The notes under the pieces: model-generated
What the model was told of the DNA's origin: nothing
What the model saw: only the letters and a program-made list of their open reading frames with translations
Databases searched by the model: none
Position numbers and translations under genes: made by a program
Assembly: GCA_030704615.1 (NCBI GenBank)
Contig: CM060733.1
Coordinates: forward strand, 15,128,001-15,192,000
Length of the DNA: 64,000 nt
Origin: Takakia lepidozioides
Lineage: Eukaryota > Streptophyta > Takakiopsida > Takakiales > Takakiaceae
Direction: 5' to 3'
Shown here: positions 43,801 to 54,720 of the stretch, piece after piece
How positions within the stretch are numbered: position 1 is the stretch's first letter
Layout of the letters: each line of letters starts with the position of its first letter

Positions 43801-45137
43801 ACTAGAGTTGTTGCTATGTCTTTTGGCTGCTGAGAGCAGAATCAGGTAGAAGATGCATCCACCTGAAGAGTGCATTCATCTTGGCTTTGTCCTCTTGATG
43901 ACAGTTGCAATGGTAGGCCAGTCCAAGGAGAGTAGTGTGATTGTGATATAAGTGATGAAAGGAAGAACAGGAAGTCTGCCTCTTCATGGTAGCTGAACCT
44001 AGCCTGGTTAATTAAAGAATACATGTTCCATTGTGTGGAGGGCACGTCGCCAGACTTCCCACTGAAACAATCCTTAAAGCTGCACAAAGTATAGAAGTAC
44101 TTCAGACAGGGGGCTCTGGATCATACAGAATTGGAGACAAAGTACAACCCTCAGCACAATCCCTCACCCTTGAAGCATTTGGATGTGTAGCAGAAAGAGG
44201 GCAACCTGCATGGTAGGTCGCATCACCTCCTTGCTACTTCCTGTGGAGTGTAGACACACAACAGTGGGCCTTCGATTTAGCTTGGCAGTGGGCTGTGACA
44301 ATTTGGGTCGAATTATCAGAAGTGGCACCTGCCCCTGCTCGCCGGCCTGCATTTATCCATGCTGCCCACATGTGTCTCATAAATGCATACGCCGTGTTGG
44401 CCCCTAGGCTGAAGTAGCTTCTGTGCATGCCATGAAGTTACAAAAACACTCGAAGAGAACTGCTCTCTCCACCAACCCATTTTGGCCTCCATATGCAGAT
44501 AACTATCGCAGTTGTAGTCCAGCCAATAAAAAATATCGATGTTGTCTACACTGGCTGCACAATGTCTATAGGTTGCTTACAAAGACAAGCTTGCATTCAC
44601 CTCGGTGGTTAACATGAGATTCTCCTCTTCAAGTTCGTCTGCTACAGTAGGGGCCTCTCCTCTTGGGCACAATGCGAAAATCTACAAATGGGAGAATGAC
44701 ATGAAGATCAGTCCACTTCAAAGTACTCCGGCAGGATAATTGAATGCCATGAAATGCTAGACGCTATGAACCAAATACTCACTAACATACCAGAGGATTT
44801 AACAGAGCAACTTCTTGCTGAAAGTAAGGCTTCCCTTCACGCTTGGCGGTATGGACCTCACGCGGGACTGCTACAAAAAGCACATGATCAGTCCCCCAAA
44901 CAGTACAATCAAAGCTGCAGATGCGAAGATTCCACAGATGACCTGTTTCAATCAGTCCCTCTCTTGTTTGCATGCTCTGAAACCCCTTCTGTTTTACCTT
45001 GCAACCTCTGAGGTGTGCCATATTCAAAGAGACCCTCATATGCAAGGAATGTGATTACCTTGTTGCTGCCTTCTGCTTGCCAGTACTTCTAGCAACTGCT
45101 GGCGCACCTTCTCACCCTCTTTATTTGTCCAGTCCAT
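40802..45137 (-). CDS. Alpha/beta hydrolase superfamily protein, 13 exons
   Basis: Thirteen minus-strand exons (45137-45059, 44870-44791, 44681-44601, 44346-44206, 43562-43476, 43298-43245, 42794-42704, 42436-42366, 42109-42040, 41662-41610, 41419-41326, 41172-41075, 40903-40802) join in phase to 366 residues, close to the length I recall for Arabidopsis At5g25770-type hydrolases. Recognisable order: RQQLLEVLASRRQQ near the start; EEENLMLTTEAGEQGQVPLL; PTVVCLHSTG, the oxyanion-side loop; GYVAVAIDSRYHGDRG; the nucleophile elbow G-I-S-L-G with Ser202; IAPRPLLILNGKDDPRCP with the acid at Asp303/304; and the catalytic His as His342 in GCDHTIG. Substrate is unknown; serine-esterase or related activity is expected. 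The family's usual Gly-x-Gly-His context has changed here. The stop is read by running the last exon past a GT that looks like a splice donor; an extra 3' exon is possible. Exon 2 is the least secure. Confidence 0.88.
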
Positions 45138-46885
45138 ATTGGTTGTAATGGATGAATTAACATTTGTATCCTGAAGTCAGCAACAACTTCCAGGTAGGAT
45201 CAAAGTTCTATGACTCCTTTATCAATTTCCATCCCTGGTCTCAGCCCATACTCCGACAAAGTTGCCAGCGGAAGTGGCTCTTATTTATGCTGGCTTTGGC
45301 CGGAGTCTTCTTTCTCTCTATCTCTACAGAGTGACACAGGTTTATGTTCAACATCAGACTCAGATGGCCATCTCATTGAAAATTTCTCTAGCACTAACTA
45401 AGCATCAAAGAACAACTTTAGTAACTGTGTTTGCTGGTGCTACAAGAAAATTACCAATTCCTTACCGAAAGAGCCTCTATGTTGTCCCTCCCATTCCCCC
45501 GCCAACCCTCGGGACCTTCGAGAGCACTTTGGCTGGTTGATCTACTATAGAAAGACTCCAGCTCTGATTGATGCTGGACGACCATGAGGTGACTCATTAC
45601 AATAGAAGCATTGAGAGACAAGGCTAAGCATGGAGCCTGTGTGTGAGAATTGCTGTATCGGCGACTTCTTTCTAAATGCTGGAAACAGTTCCGATAGACA
45701 GAACTCGATTCTACAATTTCTATGCTCCCTACTTCTAACAACACGTTGTTGTCAATCAAATTGATCACTAGTCGATTCACTCCGACATTGAAAAAAGGTA
45801 GCGCAGTCTAACAGAGGCGTAAACTGAATCCTATGAAAACAGGCGATCAAATTTTCAGCATGTGCTTAGCTAGCAAAATTCACGAACATACCATCTTCAA
45901 TTTTAGGATAAAGGGTCACCAGCGCAGTCTAGACACCCCTGTTTTCAGCCAGCAAATTACATGTCCCGACTCCTGAAAACGTCTTCACACTGTCTATGCC
46001 GCGATCTGCCGAAGTGCGTGTCTCTCACATGAACATACCAGTACCAATTCTGGTCAGATCGATGAGACGCCTTCTCGTACGACCAGACGTGCCCTCTTAC
46101 GGATGGCTCCCAAGCTGAAGTTGTGGGGACACAAAACTGTAGAAGCCACACGATGGTGGCAGCAGGTGGGTGGTCACTCGTCTCTACGTCACTGCCTGTT
46201 CGAGGATGAATCCTACAGCACAAGTGGGCTCCACATCACATTTCCAATGTCACAAGAGAAGTTCCTACCTCTGAAGCAGTGAATGCTTACGATATTGCAG
46301 GCCAAATACGCGTGATTCTCTCTCCTTCTGGTAAGCATGGGTGTTGCCTTTGAGGGCGTCGTTTACACCTTCGAAGGCTCTATATACTAGCCGCAGTTAT
46401 GTATCTTTACTTCCAACTGCATGAACAGAGATCTGGGAGACTGTTGTCGGTGGTCTGTAGACTAGGAAATCACAAGCATCTACATGGAGCCATTCTGAAG
46501 AAAAATTATAAACAGCTGAACCGGGGGAGTGGCACTGGTAATCCATCTGCTCTTACTTGTGTTATCCTGCATTCTTCATCAAAGCCTATTGAACCCATTT
46601 TTGAGTGTCAATGTTGCCCGGCGCTTATGAAGGTTTGTTTCCAGTAGCAGGAGGTGGTGAGCCATCAGAAAAAGTGCAGCAAGTCATAAACCTGATGAGC
46701 TGAACCTGAATAGCTGACAGATAAATACATTTTGAGGGCAATAACATGGACTCCTCAGAAGTTACTTTCTTCAGATTAGGTCATAGAACTGCCTTCAATT
46801 TTTCAAATGTTCAAATGTTTAGATCGTGATACTACACATAGCCAACATCTTGCTGAGGACCCACATGTTGCCGAGGACCCGCATC
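45138..46885. other. Upstream of the hydrolase gene; no gene seen
   Basis: The hydrolase promoter and 5' UTR should lie here. A segment near 45272-45325 resembles 7629-7680 (dispersed repeat). No other coding or RNA feature was recognised. Confidence 0.4.
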
Positions 46886-46889
46886 ACAT

Positions 46890-47160
46890 TGGTGCACATG
46901 ACAGGGGGTCATGTCGTTGGAGCATAGAAGGCATGATTCGCCAGGTCTTCGGGCAGAGCTCACACCAAATTTGACAGTTCTGCGAGATCATGCATACGAA
47001 ATAGGCATGCTTCTGACCTGGTGGCTTGTTACACACTTCGTTGGTATCTTTCCAGGTACTGTCATTTGGCAACAGAGCGTCATATATATCTGGATCAACT
47101 CGAGCCGATCGAGAATTCGCTTATCAGTACGGAGGCTCCATAATTGTTGATTCAGGTAGT
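46890..47160 (+). mobile_element. Decayed C-terminal fragment of an integrase-type DDE transposon
   Basis: Two plus-strand frames together reproduce the C-terminal domain of the transposon read on the minus strand at 49.7 kb. LEHRRHDSPGL and TVLRDHAYEIGM match the EVRRHELPDLP and TELRDRAYGIGM parts. After a frameshift near 47005, YLSRYCHLA and YLDQLE match exactly. No integrase core is present nearby, so only the tail survives. Confidence 0.75.
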
Positions 47161-47716
47161 CAGATCATAGTGGTCTAGCATGAAGCAGCTTAAGGTAAAG
47201 TTCATGTATTAGTGTACCTGTCCATTAACATGTGAGTATCACCTGCTGGAAAATAACCAACTACCCATGTACAAAATGAATGACAAGTATTTTGGGACAG
47301 CCAGAAATCGAACTGGAGTCCAAATCCTTGTTTATCTCCCTCTGACTACACCCTGGTCTTCCCTTCATTTGATGAATATCCCCGATGGCAGTCCCTCAAG
47401 GGATCGTCTCTGACCATTGTGAACACCTTTTTAGAGGGGATTTCTGAAGGAAGATACAGACTACTGCTTTTGACAACAACAAATATCAAGCCATGCAACA
47501 TTGGACTTTCTTTGCCAGATTCTAGCTAGTCTGATATAGTAGACCCAAATCTACCAAGGAGGCACCTAGTTTTTGGTGACAATAAATCCAGTAAACAGAA
47601 GAGAAGATATATAATAGAAAGACCTGCAAGAATTTCACCTCAAGTGATATCAGATCTTTTTCCTTGCTTTCCTTGAGCTGTTGATCTGAGCAAGCTGTGT
47701 ATTTCTCATGTGTGCA

Positions 47717-48960
47717 GTTCCTCACTTTGAGAAAATGCTCTACGACCAGGCCCAACTAGTGAATGTGTATCTAGATGCATATGCTGTTACTAAGGACATA
47801 CAATATGCATATGTCGCACTTGATGTGCTCGACTACTTGCGCCGTGACATGACACACCCTGAGGGAGGCATATATTCTGCTGAAGATGCTGATAGCGTAG
47901 AGGTCCCAAATGCTCCCCGGAGGAAAGAAGGGGCTTTTTATGTGTGGACTCTGCAAAAGGTGTGTCCTCTCTCTCTTGGCACAAAAATTAACCATTCATC
48001 ATCAGAAGAACAGAAACCGGCCTAACTTGCTGCTCAAAGATGCGTCATGAAGCTCAGCTGCAAGGATTTCTGTCTTCATAGCTCAATGCGTTTGCCTCGA
48101 GCTGTGGACATTTCTGTGGCTGTTATGGAGTTTCTTACTTTCTTTCTTCTCGTCCTGTTTGTCCATTACCCCACCTGTCCTTACGGTGTGACATGCAGTG
48201 CACCATATGTCATGCAAGGTAGAGAGGACTGTAGAATCAAGGTCCAACATGCCATCCTCTCGAAGCACACACACCCTCTGTCACTGGATTCTTGTCTGAT
48301 GTATGCGGGACTATGGCACATCTGACTGAGGTCCAGAACTGGTTCTGGTAGAAATGGCACTTGGGGACTATGCTTTCTAAGGTAAGTGACAATTCTCTGT
48401 CGTGGGGTACAGTCTATGAGGTTTTAAAAATTGAAGAAGTACTAGTAAATTACTGAAGCAAGCATAAATTATGGTGTCTCTTCTCCCGGAAGGTATACTG
48501 CCTTTCATAAGGATGATATTATTGCCCTCTTTGTATGTGCAGATCCCTGTGAGTGCCTCTGGGTGTCTCTCTGTTGCAGCCACGGCATGCAGGCCATTGA
48601 CTCTTACTGTGTCTGAACTTGTGTAGATTGAGGAGGTGCTTGCAAAGGAACGCGCACAGAAGTTTATATCACATTATTATGTGAAGCTAGAGGGTGACTG
48701 CGATCTTTCCAGGATGAGCGATCCCCATGGTGAATTTGTGGGCAAAGAATGTTCTCATCGAGCGCCAGAGTACAGCTGAGACGGCTGCCCAGTTTGGAAA
48801 AGGATGTCGCACAGTACCTTGGTGAAGTGCGGGCTGAGCTTCATGCATACAGATCGCAAAGACCACGCCCACGTTTGGACGATAAGGTCTGTTCTGGGAA
48901 CTCCATGTGGACCTTTCCTCTGATACATAGGTCATCCTTGCAGACATCTCAGTACACCAT
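47717..48960 (+). pseudogene. SPATA20/YyaL-like protein, truncated and frameshifted fragment
   Basis: After a TGTGCAG acceptor at 47717 the frame reads PHFEKMLYDQAQL, GGIYSAEDADSVE and EGAFYVWTLQK, then a GTGTGTCC donor at about 47960. These are signature motifs of the SPATA20/YyaL family (thioredoxin-like domain followed by an alpha/alpha barrel). A second exon from about 48627 reads IEEVLAKERAQKF, YYVKLEGDCDLSRMSDPHGEF, then shifts frame at about 48747 (before NVLIER) and again at about 48797 (before DVAQYLGEVRAEL), continuing to RPRPRLDDKV. The expected WNGLAI motif is then damaged. The N-terminal thioredoxin-like part with its Cys-His-Trp-Cys motif is missing, as is the C-terminus. It is a broken partial gene with introns retained, so not a processed copy. 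Confidence 0.85.
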
Positions 48961-49710
48961 GAGTACTACGCCCTCAGGGCATGTCACAGCCAGCAGGTAC
49001 AGGGAGCAGTCATTGAGTTCTTTTTGGTTTCTCTTAATTGTTTGTTGTCCAATGACTTACCTCTCTGTTTTCAGCTGACCGGATTATTATATATAACTAA
49101 ACTCTCATTGAAGATCAACTATTTGACGGAGAGAGGAGGGTTCTTAATGCCAGTGTTTTCCTAGCGCTTGGTATAATGCAATCTTGACACTCAAATGTTA
49201 TTAGCAGGCGTGTTCGAGAAGTATGGGACTCGAAAATGGACCTGCTACGAGAGACAGGGAAGCAGGTGGTCCAGCAATTGCCAGAGGCCACTACTGCAAG
49301 TGCACCCTCACAGGAGCTTCATAATAACTTCCCGTGATTATGTGCTTGATTGGTTTGGTCTTGTTTTGATCCCCACGTGGTGCAATCTTCAAGGGGCTTT
49401 TACAGAAACTTTTGTTTTGTTCTCCAAAAGTTTCACGGACTCCACCCTTGGCACAGCCAGCTGCTGGGTCTCATCCAGCCAGTGCCCACCACATATCCCA
49501 TCTACTGAATGACCAGCAAGTTGGGCAGGTCATCTCAATGAAGGAATCTGGCTCTGGACAGCGGTCACATTTCAATCCCATTGTAGAAGCAAAACCTTGG
49601 TTTCCTTTATTTTCTTTTGCAGCAACAAGATTGGAGAGAGTAGATTGAAACTAGAGCAACCGTGACAAATTATCTCATCGAATGATGGAACATTTGCATC
49701 TTGTCCTTGA

Positions 49711-51085
49711 TCACGTCTTAGCTACTTGAACCAACAACTGTAGAGCTTGCCTACTAATAGGTGAGTCCTCAATCAGCTCTAGTTGATCCAAGTAGACATG
49801 ATTAGTGGCTGCCAAATGACAATAACGAGAAAGATACAAATGTAGCATGTAACAAGCTACCAAATCAGGCTGTCCAACCATGCCTATTCCATAGGCACGA
49901 TCTCGCAACTCTGTCAGTGCTAAAGTAAGCTCTGCCCCTGTTGTGGGAAGGTCAGGCAACTCATGCCTTCTAACTTCCTCCATCCTCCTAGGCCCACCCT
50001 CACATGCATTGATGCCAAGATTGGGGTCTGTGAAGACATCACGTGGGTCCTCGGTAAGATGATCAGTCCACCTGCAGTACCGAGTTCATTAGAATCTGAG
50101 ATGCAATCGAACATGAATGTCACATCTATCAAACACTAGGAAAGACTCTTCATGCACACAGAAGTAATGCGATAAACCTACCCATGCAGATGCTCATATG
50201 CTCGAAAATATTGAGCAGGAACATGAGAAGGACGGTAGCGGCCATTCTCATTGATTGATCGCACACGATGTGTGTTCCATACGTCAACATACTCTATCAC
50301 GGCCGCTCGGATAGATGGCAAGAACACGGTGAGGAAGGATTCCCGTTGCCATGGATCATCCATGTCCAATGTCCCTTCATTGCTTGGAAGCCATTTTTGT
50401 AGAAAAACATGACCTTCTCCCACAATTGCCTCCACCAATTCCCAATTCTCTGCATAGGGAAATTGCTTGAAAAATTATTAGAAGATGAGAGAGGCATGTT
50501 CAATGTGTGAGTTAGATAGCAAAGAGAAGAAAGGTATCCAACCCTGCCCCCATGATTTTCGGAATAAGTATGAGTCTTAAAAATCACAAGGTTGAATACC
50601 TGGTTATGTGTGGAGGATCCTCTAAAGAAGGGGTTGTGTACTTTTTGGCGCCTTTCCTCAATGTGTTCTTTGACAAGGTTATGCCCTGAGGCAAGGTCCG
50701 AGCGGATGTGCAATGGCACTCCGTACTTTGAGACTGCCTATCGGTACCCTATTGGAAAAGGAAACAACTCATATTCACACTCAATTAGCATATGCAACAT
50801 ACATTGATTAGCAAAGGTACAACATGACTTATTCATATACTGGCATTAAAGCAACCAAATAACTACATAGTTTCCATAGCTTATATAGCAAAACCGTTCG
50901 TGTAAAGACTACAGCAAATTGTCAAAAATCTGGAGAAAATGATCTATTTGACCATGTTAAGAAGATACCAGCAAATATTGTCTCTGCCTCCTTGTCGCGA
51001 GCCACATTAGCCCACAAAACAAAATGTGAAGTGTCATCAATGCCATCGTGCACTCGGACACCAAACATACACAATTTATCATAGG
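49711..51085 (-). mobile_element. Integrase-type DDE transposon, intron-containing, catalytically dead
   Basis: On the minus strand, 51085-50965 reads LCMFGVRVHDGIDDTSHFVL, the first-Asp region of an integrase (rve-like) core. After an intron, 50740-50600 reads YGVPLHIRSDLASGHN, the second-Asp region, then FFRGSSTHNQ. A 145-nt GT-AG intron (about 50604-50460) follows and the next exon begins RIGNWWRQLW, so the family motif HNxRIExLWR is split by the intron and its catalytic Glu is Gly here. A frameshift near 50385 precedes AVIEYVDVWNTHRVRS. A further intron (about 50174-50070) joins EHLHG to WTDHLTEDPRDVF and a C-terminal domain ending LQLLVQVAK. Missing Glu plus frameshift mean it cannot code for active transposase. 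Confidence 0.8.
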
Positions 51086-54000
51086 CTGTAAGACAATCAA
51101 GGAATTTGGAGTCAAGGAAGTGGCTCTACAAAAGAAGTTTATCCTGTATTATACATATATCCTATTGCACCTCTACAAACAGCCAAGAGCACTGCTGCAT
51201 TGCCTCAAGATGGATTCTAACAATAATTCCTCAATTGCACTCCAGCCTCACTAGAAACTAGAAACTCTGTATATGTGGCTAGAAAGATGCTATACACAAT
51301 TGAGTTATTGGTAGTCCCTAGCAGATTTTCTGGAGCTAATTATTAGAATGTTCAGATTCAGGTGGCGTTGCTTACTTCTTGCCCATATGTCATGGGCAAG
51401 GAGATGTTCTTTTTGAGCTAGACATATTGGGATACTTACTATTTGAGTGCAAAGAGGGAGAACACTTACAACCTATATGCCACAATGCCATGGGCATTGT
51501 GACACTAAGTCGTCGTTGTTCATAATGCACTGCTATCTAAGGTACTCCCAAAGTGGCATGGTTGCTCCATATTTGGCACACTCTTTGTCTAACTCTCTTG
51601 CCCGCAACTACCTGCTCAATATGTGCAACACCTCTTTTAGTTGTGAATTCGGGATTGCAAACTTACGGATCCAGACTAGACATGCCTACAGAATCATTCC
51701 AACATCACAGAATATCCTTTCGAGACTACAGATTCTTTGTCCCAAGGGTGGGGATTTGACAGAAAGGCGACGGCAGGTTCCTGGAGGGCTGTAGGCTAGT
51801 GTAAACAGCGCTGCTGCCATGGCTTTTGCTAGTCAATTTCCTTACTGAAAGTTGGTGGCATCGTTATCATTATTGAGGTCGGCACCATGACCATTTCGGT
51901 GTAGCTAGGATGGTCAATACTTACAGAGACACACTAATTTTAGAAGGGCAACTTATGGACGCTGCATTACGTTGAAAACCATCTTGAAGCCCTCTCTACC
52001 CATGTATGTCCCAAGGAATGTTCTCTCAGTGTTGGCTGCTCATAACAAAGAGAGAGAGAGAAATAGAAGCGCACAAAAAGGTCCCTAAGTTATTAGTTCC
52101 ACTTCGCAAACATGCAACGATGGATCTCCACTGGGGTATCTTCACTGACATTTGTACACCCAATATGGCTCCGAACCCAAGGCCATGGCAACGGCTTGGC
52201 GACATCATTGGGCCAAGAGCCCTGACAACAGAACTCAGTTAAAAAAACTAGCACTCTAAAATCCATTGTTATCGTTTGTTCGGATAATAGGTAGCTGCAG
52301 TTGAAGTGCCTTGCAAGTCCTGTCCAACATAAAGTAGGGAATTTCAACATGGGACCTACCGTCTACTACTACAGTGACAACGAACGGGACATTGAACAAA
52401 CATTGTCAACCGATTTTCTGATTACCTATGCAGATATACCCACGATGCCAGATCAATCATACTAAGTAGTGAGTGGGTGATGATGATAGAGAGTGTGGAA
52501 AATCTGAGCAGAATACAGGCAGATCCCAGGCATATTCGTGGACATCGGTGAAAGGGGAAGGCCAGCTGTGGCTCTTCCGTTACTTGTGGAAGCAGGCAAT
52601 GGCGGCCAGAGCTGTGCTGTGCTGTGCTGGGCAGGCGAGTGCAAACGTGGGATGAGTGTCACACATGCACACAATTACTTATGAGAGCAGGGTCCGGGAA
52701 GCTCACCATTTTCACGGCTGCTCAACCCTAGCTTAGCTGGAGATGGCTATGGCGGTGGGCCACTCCGCATCACCTGCCTGGTTGTGCACGTACCCAGGTC
52801 TTCCTGCCCGGTCATCGCCTTTCTCTTCTCACTCTGATCGTCTCACAGCTCTTGTGGAGCTTCCCTCCAAAATTTAAACCCATGATGCTCTGTAAAGTCG
52901 CAGGCAAGCCATCCAGTGGATGTTGAACTACGAGTGCGCTGGATTACAGGAGCCAATGAGCCCCTCAGCGTAGGCCGCCGCTCAATCCGCTTCCTAGCTA
53001 AGTTTTGCAGTTTTGCAGGAGAATCTGACTGTCATTCCTGACGCTCTCACACCTCCTTCCGCAGTGTCTTTACAGGGATTGAATGGTAGGCCACGGTAGG
53101 GCACATTCTTATTACCAAACCAGCAGCCTGTACAGAAGTAATTACTCCGCAAGTCATCTACTGTAGCCATGCTTTCCGTAACTATTGTTGCTCACCATTT
53201 TCACCACCATATCTGGTCAAACATGGTCAGTCTCGCCGACCCTCCACAGTACATCCCGTACAGGCATGGAATATTTGGTCGATTGACCCCATGTTTGTGC
53301 AGAGAATCATGACTATTATCACGTATGTACTAAAATTGCAACATAGAACTAGACACCTCCTCCATCGCATTTCCTACCATCTCGGATATTTGCATACAAT
53401 CTGAACGAGTAAGTTAAATCAACAGGATGAGAGGGGAGAAGAAAGCAAAGTGCAAGTGATGAATCGCTTCCTTGATGTACATAACTTATCATAAAAACGA
53501 CTGTGCGAGCTCGCTTCCTGCAAATCATTCCCTCTCTCTCCTCCCCATCATCACCACAAGACCTTGCATCATCATATTGGGCCCAGCCTCTCCATCGATT
53601 GACCTTGAAATCATGATTTCTACCACAAAATTACACAGACACACTTAGCCCTCCAGATCGGATCAACCCGGAGAAAGCATTTTTCTTATTGGCGAATTTT
53701 CGCCAGATTTCGACCTCAAAAACGGAATATTCTGTCGAACATTCCCTGTTTTTTAATGGATGAAATCGCCAAACCTCCAAATAAATTTTTTTTTATGGAT
53801 GATATCGTCTAATATGGATGATATAAATGGATTGAAGGTCAGAAGTGGATGAACAGAATGTACGGCTATATTTTGCAGAACTCTGTAGCCACTCGGTTTT
53901 CCAAATTTCGCCAAAAACACTGCGCTGCCGAGGATGTGGATGAAAAGGAAGACGTTACGGATGAACGTTAGTACATCTCGCCACTGCATGATGGCACCGT

Positions 54001-54720
54001 CATGGCGATGGCGATGGCGATGTGATGGGATAGAGGGGGAGGGGGGGACGATAGTAGGTAGAAACGGACGGTAACATGACGCCGTTGGCCGTTCGGCGGT
54101 GGAAATGTACCGGGGACCGGCAGGCTGACGTGGAAAAGTAACGGAGACCGGCAGGCTGACGGGAGGAATCCGTCAAACTTGCTGTGAATGAGGAAGAGTA
54201 TGCGCGTTGAGAGGGGAGAGGCGGCATTAATAGCGCAGTAAAAAGCGTGGTCCGCCAGCAGACCATTGAAAAAGGAAGGAGAGAGAAGAAGTGGGGAAGG
54301 TTCTTAAGCTTGGTTGGCATGGTGGTGGCGATGGTAGGTGGTGCAGCAAATAATGGAGGAGATATGGGGTAGAAAGTATGTAGAAGGAAACAGTGCGGTG
54401 GCAGGGATGGGGCCCATGCATGTATGTAGAGCCGTCCACCAGCGTGATTGGCTATTTATTGCCTGTGTGGCTTCCAGGCACTGAATCGTCTGTCTGAGCT
54501 CGAGGGGAGGGGTGGTAGAGCGACGGATACAAGTGGGTTTTTATGCGGAGAACTATCTGAGGTTGGTTGTATGTGAAAGGAGTAAGCACAGGTGCAGAGA
54601 AAGGAGAGTCGACAGATTTGCATTTGTGTGGAACAGGGTGTTCAGGTAGGCAGGTCTGAGCTGCATCCGGTGGTGGAACTTGGTGATTAGGCTGCAGTGT
54701 GTGGGTAGTAGGAGAGGCAA
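51086..54720. other. No gene recognised; part may be the 5' end of the DDE transposon
   Basis: If the transposon extends 5' of its integrase core, that part must lie in 51.1-52.4 kb on the minus strand, but I could not recognise it. At 54106-54170 a roughly 37-bp block (GGAGACCGGCAGGCTGACG) is repeated in tandem. Open frames on the minus strand opposite 54.0-54.8 kb are shadows of biased composition. The phytocyanin promoter should lie just before 54721; I see no clear TATA box. Confidence 0.4.

Noticed and set aside
50297-50719. 140-residue minus ORF as a single protein
   Set aside because: The middle of the ORF is an intron with clean GT and AG ends; only its two outer parts are transposon coding sequence.
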